Below are positions 1 to 7,899 of a stretch of 64,000 nt of DNA, in pieces. Numbering within the stretch: position 1 is the first letter of the stretch; each line of letters starts with the position of its first letter. The translations under genes and the position numbers were made by a program. The stretch comes from Paenibacillus stellifer (GTDB lineage: Bacteria; Bacillota; Bacilli; Paenibacillales; Paenibacillaceae): assembly GCF_000758685.1 (NCBI RefSeq), contig NZ_CP009286.1, positions 4,926,001 to 4,990,000 of the forward strand, given 5' to 3'. A model generated the notes under the pieces. It worked only from the letters and a program-made list of their open reading frames with translations. It ran no database searches and was not told the origin of the DNA.

Positions 1-236
1 CAGCAGGCCAGTTAACGGTAACCGTCGCGAAACTTCAGCACTTTCAAGCACTTTCACCAACTTTGTTAAGAACAGTTGTATTAGAGTTCATGAAGAAAAA
101 GTCCCCTTTATCATGTGTTTGAAATGACTTACGGATAAGTTTATATAAATCATCCGTAATATTGCATACATGATTAAAGGGAATTACGGCAATTTAGAAT
201 GATAGTGCAGTTATCTCCTTAATAATTCTTATAATT

Positions 237-1643
237 TTAAAGTCGGTGCTTGTAGTAGTTCGTTCCGGTTCGCTTCGAGGCGACCTCCAGCATCCGGGCG
301 GCCGAGGCCTGCGCTTCCCGGGCAAGCTGCTCTTCATCCGTGCCGACCAGCCTTCCGTCTTTGACGACAACCTTTCCCCCGACGATCGTCATGTCCACGG
401 GCCGTCCGCTGCCGACCGCGGCCGGCAGCGCCGCATCGTCGAACAGCGCCCCCGCGAATTCGAGCCGCCCGGCGTCGATCATGAACAGATCGGCGGCCTT
501 GCCCGGCTCCAGGGAGCCGATGGCATCGTCCCAGCCGAGCACCCGGGAAGAGCCGACGGTGCCTACCCAGAGGCTCTCCTCGGCCGACAGCCCGTTCAGG
601 CCGGAGGTGAGACGGTGAAGCAGGTACGCCTGGCGCACCTCCGCCAGCAGATTCGAGCCGTCGTTGGAGGCGGAGCCGTCAACGCCGAGCCCCAGCTTCA
701 CCCCGGCATTCAGCATTTGCCGGACTGGAAGCACGCCGGAGGACAGCTTCATGTTGCTGCTCGGGCAATGCGCGACACCGCAGCCGCAGGCTCCCAGCCG
801 GTGAATTTCGTCGTGATTGAAGTAAATGCCGTGCGCATACCACACGTCATTGCCCGTCCATCCCGTCTTCTCCATGTATTCCAGAGGCCGGAGTCCGAGC
901 TTGTCATAGCAGAATTTCTCCTCATCCTGCGTCTCCGCCAGATGGGTATGCATGCGCACCCCGTAGCTGCGGGCCAGCTTGGCGGATTCACGCAGCAGGT
1001 CCTCGGAGACGGAGAACGGCGAGCAGGGCGCCACGCCAACACGAAGCATGGAGAACGGGGAAGCATCGTGATAGGTCTCGATGACCCGCTGCGTGTCCTT
1101 CAGAATGACATTGATGCTCTGGGTCACCTCATCGGGCGGAAGCCCTCCGGCCGACCTGCCCAAGTCCATGGAGCCCCGCGTCGGAAAGAAGCGGATGCCG
1201 AGCTCGCGCGCCGCCTGAATCTCCTCATCGATCAGCTCGCCGCTGATTCCGTTCGGGAAGCAGTAGAAATGATCCGACGCCGTCGTGCAGCCGTTCTTCA
1301 GCAGCTCGCCAAGCCCGACCTTGGCGCTTAAGTACACATCGCGCGGCTGCATATGTCTCCAGATGTCATACAGCGTGACCAGCCAGTCGAACAGCTCGCA
1401 GTCCTGGGCCCAGGGAATGTTGCGGGTAAAAGTCTGGTACAGATGATGATGCGTGTTGATCAGCCCCGGATAGACAATCTTGCCCATCGCGTCGATCACC
1501 GTATCCGCCGTTTCATAAGGCAGATCGTAACCGATCGCCTTGATTTCATGCCCCTCGGCATAGAGGCTGCCGCCGGGATAGCATGTGCGGCCTTCATCCA
1601 TGGTTATGATGTTTCTGGCATTCCTGATTAGCAGAGTTCCCAT
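237..1643 (-). CDS. 8-oxoguanine deaminase (amidohydrolase)
   Basis: Metal-dependent amidohydrolase of the AtzB/TrzN/8-oxoguanine deaminase group, expected to hydrolyse 8-oxoguanine to urate and ammonia in the cytosol. Visible motifs are the metal-binding NTHHHLYQ near residue 65, HLAETQDEE, YAHGIYF, and the late GLGVDGSASND with the catalytic Asp. I take the ATG at 1643 because AAGGAGGAG lies 6 bases before it; a longer reading to 1682 has no such site. The 468-residue length is normal for the family. The gene sits behind a promoter, a purine-riboswitch-like aptamer and a terminator, a context that favours 8-oxoguanine over hydroxyatrazine-type or guanine substrates. Confidence 0.88.
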   Translation of the reverse strand: MGTLLIRNARNIITMDEGRTCYPGGSLYAEGHEIKAIGYDLPYETADTVIDAMGKIVYPGLINTHHHLYQTFTRNIPWAQDCELFDWLVTLYDIWRHMQPRDVYLSAKVGLGELLKNGCTTASDHFYCFPNGISGELIDEEIQAARELGIRFFPTRGSMDLGRSAGGLPPDEVTQSINVILKDTQRVIETYHDASPFSMLRVGVAPCSPFSVSEDLLRESAKLARSYGVRMHTHLAETQDEEKFCYDKLGLRPLEYMEKTGWTGNDVWYAHGIYFNHDEIHRLGACGCGVAHCPSSNMKLSSGVLPVRQMLNAGVKLGLGVDGSASNDGSNLLAEVRQAYLLHRLTSGLNGLSAEESLWVGTVGSSRVLGWDDAIGSLEPGKAADLFMIDAGRLEFAGALFDDAALPAAVGSGRPVDMTIVGGKVVVKDGRLVGTDEEQLAREAQASAARMLEVASKRTGTNYYKHRL

Positions 1644-1684
1644 TCTCTTCTCCTCCTTATTGGATAACGCAAATAGGACCACAT

Positions 1685-1740
1685 AAAAAACCTAACCGGA
1701 CGGACGCAATATCGTTCATATTGCGTTCGTAGTTAGGTTT
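1685..1740 (-). terminator. Riboswitch-controlled intrinsic terminator
   Basis: On the minus strand AAACCTAAC pairs with GTTAGGTTT around an inner hairpin built on CGCAATAT/ATATTGCG, and the 3' arm runs into TTTTTT. The 5' arm is the 3' part of the aptamer (P3 and P1 strands), so aptamer and terminator cannot both form. That geometry predicts that ligand binding switches the downstream deaminase gene on. Confidence 0.82.
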
Positions 1741-1788
1741 TACGGATCCTAGTAGAGCCCCCGAACCGATTATCAGGGTTATACGAAC
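1725..1788 (-). ncRNA. Purine-riboswitch variant aptamer, probable 8-oxoguanine riboswitch
   Basis: The minus strand folds as a three-stem purine aptamer. P1 is GTTCGTA/TACGAAC, J1/2 is TAA, P2 is CCCTGA/TTCGGGG with a 7-nt loop TAATCGG, and the P3 loop carries CCGTAAA as in guanine riboswitches. The P3/P1 junction has CTA, so the pyrimidine that reads guanine in the classical class is C. J2/3 reads GCTCTAC instead of the usual TTTCTAC, so the binding pocket is altered. A variant class with such pocket changes, found in Paenibacillaceae upstream of 8-oxoguanine deaminase genes, is known to bind 8-oxoguanine as an ON switch. Gene context and terminator overlap fit that class. Confidence 0.83.
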
Positions 1789-1807
1789 TGCTGTTTAATT
1801 GGTTCTT

Positions 1808-1835
1808 AGTATAATGCTTTAAATTTGAATGTCAA
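1808..1835 (-). promoter_or_regulatory. Promoter of the 8-oxoguanine deaminase leader
   Basis: TTGACA (-35, plus-strand positions 1830-1835) is separated by 16 bases from TATACT (-10, 1808-1813). Transcription would start near 1801, just before the aptamer. Confidence 0.7.
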
Positions 1836-1842
1836 TATAAGC

Positions 1843-2121
1843 TTAATACAGCGTAGGAACAGGCGGACAGGAAACCTCGCGTATAAACCGCGGATCTATG
1901 CCGTAGTAGTACCAGAATTGTCCGCTCCAGCGGTAACCTGAAACTTCTCCATATTCAACCCGGGTCGGATAATACCAGAAGCTGTCTCCATTCCACAGCC
2001 ATACATAAGTGTAGCTGTGCAAGCAATCAATGAGGTATGATCCGCCTTGTGTTGGCGGAATGTAGCTGGGCGGAGGAGGCAGCGTCTGACCGGGAGATCC
2101 CGACGGCGGCAAGTAGGCCAT
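1843..2121 (-). CDS. Small Pro/Tyr/Trp-rich protein of unknown function
   Basis: A 92-residue protein with a Pro-rich N-terminal third (LPPPPSYIPP) and an aromatic-rich remainder (VWLWNGDSFWYYP, YRWSGQFWYYYG). There is no signal peptide or membrane segment and I do not recognise a family. A good ribosome binding site (AAGGAGTG, 7 bases before the ATG) and clean spacing support it as a real gene. Such compositions occur in small surface or spore-coat proteins of Bacillota, but nothing here shows that directly. It is probably transcribed alone. Confidence 0.6.
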   Translation of the reverse strand: MAYLPPSGSPGQTLPPPPSYIPPTQGGSYLIDCLHSYTYVWLWNGDSFWYYPTRVEYGEVSGYRWSGQFWYYYGIDPRFIREVSCPPVPTLY

Positions 2122-2211
2122 TTGGATTCACTCCTTAACATCATTATCTAGTCGCTTCACCATATGCAGCCGCCCAGTTTAAGGTTCGTTCTACTTCATA
2201 TCATCAAGGCT

Positions 2212-4473
2212 TCAGTCCCGTTCCACAAACAAGGCACAGTCAAAGGGCTGCATGACGATGCGTACGGATTCGGCTAATCCGTCATAGAGCCCCGGCTTAT
2301 CTGCGGCGATCCCTGGCTTATCTGCGGCGTTCCCCGCCTCCCTGCTCTTCCTGCCGGGCGCGCTTCCGTCACCGCCCCCGAAATCTCCCGATACCTGCTC
2401 CCATCCGGCCGGAATGTCAAGCTCGCATGTGGTCCGGTTATGGTTCATAACGAAGTAATAGCTGCCGTCTCTCCCCCGTCTCCGGTCGATCTCGACGCCG
2501 TCCGGGGCGGCGGCAATTCCGGTGATACCCGCACTCTTCATGAGCTCCCGGACCAGCTTACCCATCATCCGGGGACCCAGCTCCGTGCCTGCGTAATAAG
2601 CTAGTCCCCGGCCGTAGGCATGGCGGGTTACAGCCGGAGTCCCGGCGTAGAAATCCCGGGTATAGACGGCCAGAACCTCCGCGCCTTCCGCCGTGATGAT
2701 GTCACACCACAGCTCCGCCTCTTCCTCGCCTTCGCCGCCATCCGTGCCAACCGCGCCGACTGGCTCTGCTTCAGCCAAGCCCGCTTCATTACCGGCCACA
2801 TCCGCGAGCCCGGGCAACTCGGCTTCCTTGTACGTCTTGTCGAAATCATCCTCCATGCCGGAGGCGGCTGAGACCGGGGAGACGGCGTTTCCGCCATCCT
2901 CCAGCCATTTCACTCCTTGCCCGAACTGGCGGAGGCAGTCGTAATCGTAAATACTCAGCCCCAGCAGCTCCGCGTACTCTCCCGGCAGCGTCTGTGGAAT
3001 AACGGCGTTGTTCCGGTCCTTAACGCCTGCCCGCATATCGAGCAGGACATGGCCGCCTGCCTCCGTATAATCATAGAGCTTGCGGCAAAGCTTAGAATCC
3101 GTGACGAACAGAAGCGGAAAGATCAGCACTTTATATTTGCTGAAATCGTCATGCTCCGATATCAGATCAACCGGGACGCTCTGATCGAAGAAGGCCTTGT
3201 AATAGCGGTGCAGATGGGCAACGTAATTCAGATCGGGATGATGGGGCTGGATTTGCAGCGCCCATTCCTGGTCATAGCTGAACACGATCGCGACCTCGGC
3301 TTCGGGCAGACCGCCCCGGAACGCCTCCATATGGGGAGCCAGCTCGGCAATGCTCTGCCGAATCTCCGCATAGCGCCGGCCCGGAATGCGGCTGTGCGGC
3401 AGAATGCCATGCCAGTACTGCTCGCTGCCGAACAGGCAGGTGTCCCACCGGAAATAGACGATGGCATCCGCCCCGTGGGCGACGGACTGGTACGTCCACA
3501 GCCGCATCTGTCCCGGTCGGGGCGTCGAGCCGAGAATTTCCGTGCCCGTCGGTCCGGCAAGCTGTTCCATGACCCAAAACGGCTTGCCTTTCGTACCTCT
3601 CATGAGGTCGAGCGCCATGCCGAGATGGGAAGGCGAGCTGCGGCGGATGCGTTCCTCCAGGAACAGCATCGGATACTGGTCATGGGAGACGAAATCGAGA
3701 TCCTTCGCCAGCTCGAAGTAATCCGTCTTGTCAAAGAAGCCCATGAAGTTATGGGTAAGAAAATGCCCGGGACATACCTCGCGCAAAATATCGGCCTGCC
3801 ACTTCTGGAACTTTACGACCAGGCTGGAGCAGAAGCGTTTCCAGTCCAGAAGAAGCGACGGATTATGGCTGTTAGGCGTAGGCAGAGGGACGGGAATCTG
3901 CGAGAAGCTGGTGTAGGTCTGGCTCCAGAACACCGTCCCCCATGCCTCGTTCAGCGCCTCAATCGAGCCGTGCCGTTCCTCCAGCCACCGCTGAAACTGC
4001 CCCCGGCAGTAGTCGCAGTAGCACAGATTGCGGTGGCTGTTGCCCAGCTCATTGTCGATCTGCCAGCCCGCGACATGAGGGTTGTCCCGGTAGCGCAAGG
4101 CCATCGTGCGTACGAAATCTTCAATATGCTTCCGGTACGCCGGATGCGATTGGCAATCATGATGCCGCCCGCCGAAGCTCACCCTTCGTCCCTCCGCATT
4201 CACCGGGTACAGATCGGGATGCAGTTCCATCATCCAGACCGGCGGTGCTGCTGTCGGCGTGCCCAGCACCGTCTTGATCCCCCGCTCTCCCAGCAGGGCG
4301 ATGGCTTCATCCAGCCAGCCGAAGTCATACACTCCCGGCTCCGGCTCCATCTTCGCCCAGGAGAATTCCGCCATCCGCACGACCTCGATGCCCAGCTCCC
4401 GCATCATGTCCGCATCCTGCTCCCACAGCCCGGGCGGGCAGTGCTCGGGGTAATAATCAACGCCAAATCTCAT
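2212..4473 (-). CDS. GH42 beta-galactosidase
   Basis: Cytosolic beta-galactosidase that would release galactose from imported oligosaccharides. The N-terminus MRFGVDYYPEHCP is the classical GH42 opening. The acid/base Glu is in WQIDNELGNSH (near residue 147), the nucleophile Glu in WVMEQLAGPTG (near 308), and the cluster CYCDYCRGQF resembles the metal-binding Cys set of the family. The glutamine amidotransferase-like middle domain follows. At 753 residues it is longer than the usual 670-690: two low-complexity Ala/Glu/Gly-rich inserts are visible near residues 530-590 and 700-735, the second with a repeated AADKPG. It lies downstream of the two permease genes and has no signal peptide, so it acts on imported sugars. 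Confidence 0.93.
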   Translation of the reverse strand: MRFGVDYYPEHCPPGLWEQDADMMRELGIEVVRMAEFSWAKMEPEPGVYDFGWLDEAIALLGERGIKTVLGTPTAAPPVWMMELHPDLYPVNAEGRRVSFGGRHHDCQSHPAYRKHIEDFVRTMALRYRDNPHVAGWQIDNELGNSHRNLCYCDYCRGQFQRWLEERHGSIEALNEAWGTVFWSQTYTSFSQIPVPLPTPNSHNPSLLLDWKRFCSSLVVKFQKWQADILREVCPGHFLTHNFMGFFDKTDYFELAKDLDFVSHDQYPMLFLEERIRRSSPSHLGMALDLMRGTKGKPFWVMEQLAGPTGTEILGSTPRPGQMRLWTYQSVAHGADAIVYFRWDTCLFGSEQYWHGILPHSRIPGRRYAEIRQSIAELAPHMEAFRGGLPEAEVAIVFSYDQEWALQIQPHHPDLNYVAHLHRYYKAFFDQSVPVDLISEHDDFSKYKVLIFPLLFVTDSKLCRKLYDYTEAGGHVLLDMRAGVKDRNNAVIPQTLPGEYAELLGLSIYDYDCLRQFGQGVKWLEDGGNAVSPVSAASGMEDDFDKTYKEAELPGLADVAGNEAGLAEAEPVGAVGTDGGEGEEEAELWCDIITAEGAEVLAVYTRDFYAGTPAVTRHAYGRGLAYYAGTELGPRMMGKLVRELMKSAGITGIAAAPDGVEIDRRRGRDGSYYFVMNHNRTTCELDIPAGWEQVSGDFGGGDGSAPGRKSREAGNAADKPGIAADKPGLYDGLAESVRIVMQPFDCALFVERD

Positions 4474-4594
4474 GGCCCAGCATCTCTCCTTCCTCTTCGG
4501 GCATAAGCTCTCACATCTTCAATCACTCGAATCATTGACACATCCGAATCATTAACGCTTTCCTGTCACACGTACATCTATCCTTTGCCCGTTG

Positions 4595-5473
4595 CTATCC
4601 CTTGACCGCCCCGTCAATCATGCCGGAGATCAGCTGACGCTGGAAGATCAACACGATAATAAGCAGCGGAAGCACGCTGACGACCGAGCCGGCCATGATG
4701 AGATGATACGGCGTGTTGTTGCTGTCCTCCAGCGCCTTCAGCGCCACGGAGAGCGTCATATGCTCCTGGGAGCGCAGAATGACGGACGGCCACAGGAAGT
4801 TGTTCCACTGCTTGACGAACAGGATAATTCCCAGCGCGGCGAAAGCGGACTTCAGGTTGGGCAAAATAATCTTGCGGAACATGCTGATCTCGCTGCAGCC
4901 GTCGATCCGGGCCGCCTCCATCATTTCATCGGGAATCGTGCTGCAGTACTGCCGCATGAAGAAGATGCCGAATGCGTTGGCCAGGTCGGGCAAAATCACG
5001 CCCCAGATGTTGTCGATCAGGTGCAGATTTTTGTAAATGACGAAGAGCGGAACCATCGTCGCTTCATGCGGAATCATCAGCGAGGCAAGCACGAAGATGA
5101 ACAGCAAGTCCTTGCCCCGGAACTTGTATTTGGCAAAGGCGAAGCCCGCCAGACTGCAGAACAGCAGCGCGGTAACCGTCATGGTCGTGGACAGCAGCAG
5201 GCTGTTCCAGGTTATGATGCCGAATTTGCGGTTCACGAACAGCTCGGTGAAATTCTCCCAGTGCAGCGTCGTCGGAATCCAGATCGGCGGATTGATGAAA
5301 ATCTCGCTGATATCTTTAAGCGACGAGCTGAACAGCCAGAACAGCGGGAACAGGGTCACGAGGGAGACGACCGCCATCAGGAGGAAGGCTGCTCCGGAAG
5401 TCAGGCTCTTTTCTCCTGAACGGCTGGCCCTCTTCGCTGTGGGCTTCATTTTCGTCTGAGTCAGTATCGTCAA
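4595..5473 (-). CDS. Carbohydrate ABC transporter permease, MalG type
   Basis: Inner-membrane permease of the sugar-importer CUT1 family, 292 residues with six predicted membrane segments. The EAA cytoplasmic loop is present (EAARIDGCSEISMFRKIILP) and contacts the ATPase. It follows the other permease gene with a 14-base gap and precedes GH42. No MsmX-type ATPase gene lies in the window, which is usual: Bacillota often share one ATPase between CUT1 importers. Substrate is inferred from the neighbouring beta-galactosidases to be a galactose-containing oligosaccharide. Confidence 0.92.
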   Translation of the reverse strand: MTILTQTKMKPTAKRASRSGEKSLTSGAAFLLMAVVSLVTLFPLFWLFSSSLKDISEIFINPPIWIPTTLHWENFTELFVNRKFGIITWNSLLLSTTMTVTALLFCSLAGFAFAKYKFRGKDLLFIFVLASLMIPHEATMVPLFVIYKNLHLIDNIWGVILPDLANAFGIFFMRQYCSTIPDEMMEAARIDGCSEISMFRKIILPNLKSAFAALGIILFVKQWNNFLWPSVILRSQEHMTLSVALKALEDSNNTPYHLIMAGSVVSVLPLLIIVLIFQRQLISGMIDGAVKG

Positions 5474-5487
5474 GCGAATCTCCCTCC

Positions 5488-6369
5488 TTATTTCTCATCG
5501 AACAGACGCATCTGGATCAGCGAGACGGTCATCATCAGGATGAAGAAGCAGACCGCGATCGATGAGGCGTAGCCGAAGTTGAAATTTTGAAAGCTTTCAT
5601 TGTACAGCATCAGCACCGGCGTAAGCGTCGAATTGAGCGGACCGCCTTTGGTGAGGATGTAGGGTTCGGTGAACAGCGAGAAGGTGCCGATGGTGGAGAG
5701 TACGGTGCAGAAGAGCAGCATTTTTTTGACCAGAGGAATCGTGATCAGGAAGAAGCTCTTCACCTTCGTTGCCCCGTCGACATAGGCCGCTTCGTACAGA
5801 TCCTTCGGAATGCTCTGAAGTCCCGTCATCAGGAGCAGCATATTGTAGCCGAGCCAGCGGTACAGCACCATCGACGCCACCGAGAAGCGCGCCCACCAGG
5901 GGGAATCCAGCCACGGAAGCGGGTTCTTGATCCAGCCCAGATTCATAAGAAACGTATTGATCAGCCCGTCCTGGGTGTTGAACAGCAGCACGAATACGAA
6001 CGATACGGCGACCACCGACACAAAGTTCGGCACGAACAGGGCCATCCGGAAAAATCCCTTGCCCACCATCCAGTTCGAATTCAGCATGCTGGCAAAAATC
6101 AAGCCGAGAAACAGCATCAGCGGCACATACATCAGGAAGATAACGACGCTGTTCCACAGCGACAGCCAGAAGTAATGATCTCTCAACAGGGCCGCATAAT
6201 TGTCCAGCCCCACGAACAGCTTGTCGCGCGATCCGTTCCACTCCGTCAGACTGAGATAGAAGGAATAGATGATCGGGTACAGCGAGAAGATGCCGAATAA
6301 TATAAAGTATGGGGAAATGTACAGATACGGAGCATAGCGGAGCTGCCTGTTCCAGCCTGTCCTTTCCAT
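5488..6369 (-). CDS. Carbohydrate ABC transporter permease, MalF type
   Basis: Partner permease of the same importer, 293 residues. It opens with a short cytosolic stretch and the first membrane segment YFILFGIFSLYPIIYSFYLS, and carries the EAA loop (YEAAYVDGATKVKSFFLITI) near residue 190. It sits between the binding-protein gene and the second permease gene, the common SBP-permease-permease order, with tight spacing that suggests one transcript. Confidence 0.92.
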   Translation of the reverse strand: MERTGWNRQLRYAPYLYISPYFILFGIFSLYPIIYSFYLSLTEWNGSRDKLFVGLDNYAALLRDHYFWLSLWNSVVIFLMYVPLMLFLGLIFASMLNSNWMVGKGFFRMALFVPNFVSVVAVSFVFVLLFNTQDGLINTFLMNLGWIKNPLPWLDSPWWARFSVASMVLYRWLGYNMLLLMTGLQSIPKDLYEAAYVDGATKVKSFFLITIPLVKKMLLFCTVLSTIGTFSLFTEPYILTKGGPLNSTLTPVLMLYNESFQNFNFGYASSIAVCFFILMMTVSLIQMRLFDEK

Positions 6370-6411
6370 GAAAATCCTCCCCTCCTTGAATCCTTGATTT
6401 CTGTATGCGGT

Positions 6412-7746
6412 CTACTCTCTCTTGGTCTTCTGGCGAAGCTCGTCGGCCATGGCCTTAAGCGCGTCTTCCGAAGACGCATTGTTCAGAAAGACCTTCGCCC
6501 ACACATCGGTCATCAGCTTGTTGGCCATCGGGAAATCGGAGGTGTAAGCCAGCGGATACGTACTCTCCAGCGATTTGGCGTACGTCTTCAGAACAGGCTG
6601 TCCTTTGAAATAGTCGAACTGCTTATCCATAGCCGAGGTTGTGTACACGGTGGTCAGCGACGGGAACAATCCCGCTTCCAGCATCATCTTGGTCTGCGAC
6701 TCTTCGTTGCCCAGCATGAATTCGATGAACTTCCACGCTTCGTCCGGATGCTTCGAGTTCTTGTTGATCGCGAGGTTGGAACCGCCCTGATTGGCTCCGC
6801 CGTACTGGTCATCCGCAGACCATTTCGGCATCGTCGTCACCGACCATTTGCCCGAATCCTGCGGGGAGTACTGCTTCTCGATCGTCGCGTCATGCCAGGA
6901 GCCCCCGACGACAGTCGCGATTTGGCCTTGGCTGATGGCATTGCCCCAAGGATCGGTGTTCGCGCGGGCGTCATAGACGAGCCCTTCCTTCTGCATCTTG
7001 ATGAGATAATCCGCGATCTCCTTCACTTCCGGGCTGTCCACTGCGACCTTGCCATTCTCGTCGAAATACCAGAGCCCGCGCTGCCACATCATCGATTCGA
7101 AGACGCGGTTGCTGGAGTTCGTCTTGGAATCACCGTACATGAACGCTCCGGTCTTCTCCTTCACGAGCTTGGCGGCTTCGTAATAATCGTTCCATGTCTT
7201 GAGTTTCGAGGCGACTTCATCCGGATCGGTCGGCAGGCCGGCCTTCTCGAACAGGTCGTTTCGGTAGAACATCACCACCGGGCCGCTGTCCCATGGCATG
7301 GCGTAGACTTTGTCGTCCATGGTGGCGTCCTTCCATTTGTAAGGCACGATTTTATCCTTGTACGGCGCCACACGGTCGGTGATGTCGAGCAGCGAGTTGA
7401 TCTGCACCATCTGCGAGAGATTCGTCGATTCCAGCGCCAGCACATCCGGCACCGCATCATCCGTATTGGAAGACACCAGATATTTCTGATAGAGGTCGGT
7501 GGATTTCATGGTCTGGAATTCGACGTCGATATTCGGATAGGCTTCCTTGAAGCGGTCCATGTTGAGATCGATTCCCGCTTTGGCCTGCTCCCAGATCCAG
7601 ACGACCAGCTTGACCTTCTCTCCTCCTCCCTGCTGTGTCCCGCCCGAACCGGAAGCGTTCTGCGAATTGGAACCCGAGCAGGCGCTGAGCAGCATGGAAG
7701 CCGCGAAGAGCCCGGAAAGCAGCATTTTCCCTCTTTTGTTCTGCAT
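6412..7746 (-). CDS. Sugar ABC transporter substrate-binding lipoprotein
   Basis: Extracellular solute-binding protein family 1, 444 residues. The N-terminus is a lipoprotein signal with lipobox LLSAC (Cys at about 23) followed by a Ser/Gly/Asn linker. The mature part has the typical motifs: VVWIWEQ at the start, WKDATMDDKVYAMPW in the middle and a late HPDEAWKFIEFML. It captures the oligosaccharide outside the cell for the two permeases. The Shine-Dalgarno GAGGAGG is about 12 bases from the ATG, slightly long. The upstream region holds two GTGAA(A)CC-like copies 29 bases apart that could be regulator sites, a weak inference. Confidence 0.93.
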   Translation of the reverse strand: MQNKRGKMLLSGLFAASMLLSACSGSNSQNASGSGGTQQGGGEKVKLVVWIWEQAKAGIDLNMDRFKEAYPNIDVEFQTMKSTDLYQKYLVSSNTDDAVPDVLALESTNLSQMVQINSLLDITDRVAPYKDKIVPYKWKDATMDDKVYAMPWDSGPVVMFYRNDLFEKAGLPTDPDEVASKLKTWNDYYEAAKLVKEKTGAFMYGDSKTNSSNRVFESMMWQRGLWYFDENGKVAVDSPEVKEIADYLIKMQKEGLVYDARANTDPWGNAISQGQIATVVGGSWHDATIEKQYSPQDSGKWSVTTMPKWSADDQYGGANQGGSNLAINKNSKHPDEAWKFIEFMLGNEESQTKMMLEAGLFPSLTTVYTTSAMDKQFDYFKGQPVLKTYAKSLESTYPLAYTSDFPMANKLMTDVWAKVFLNNASSEDALKAMADELRQKTKRE

Positions 7747-7858
7747 GTGATTTTTTGACCTCCTCTAGTGGGTTGATCTCATCATAAGAAAAATGTAAGG
7801 GGTTTCACAGCCGATTGCCGTTCGAAAAAGGTTCACTTTTATTGGAATGTAGCAAAAA

Positions 7859-7879
7859 CGCCCGGCGGCTCTCCGGGCG
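7859..7879 (-). terminator. Intrinsic terminator after the AraC-type response regulator
   Basis: Minus-strand stem CGCCCGG/CCGGGCG with a 7-nt loop, followed by TTTTT. It separates the two-component operon from the transporter operon. Confidence 0.8.
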
Positions 7880-7899
7880 ATTGGTTCTTTTATTGGATT

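Noticed and set aside
246..1331. Long plus-strand open frame (361 codons)
   Set aside because: Antisense of the deaminase gene; composition is a GC-rich shadow, with no family pattern and no ribosome binding site.
2917..4506. 529-codon plus-strand open frame
   Set aside because: Antisense of the GH42 gene, which has full catalytic motifs.
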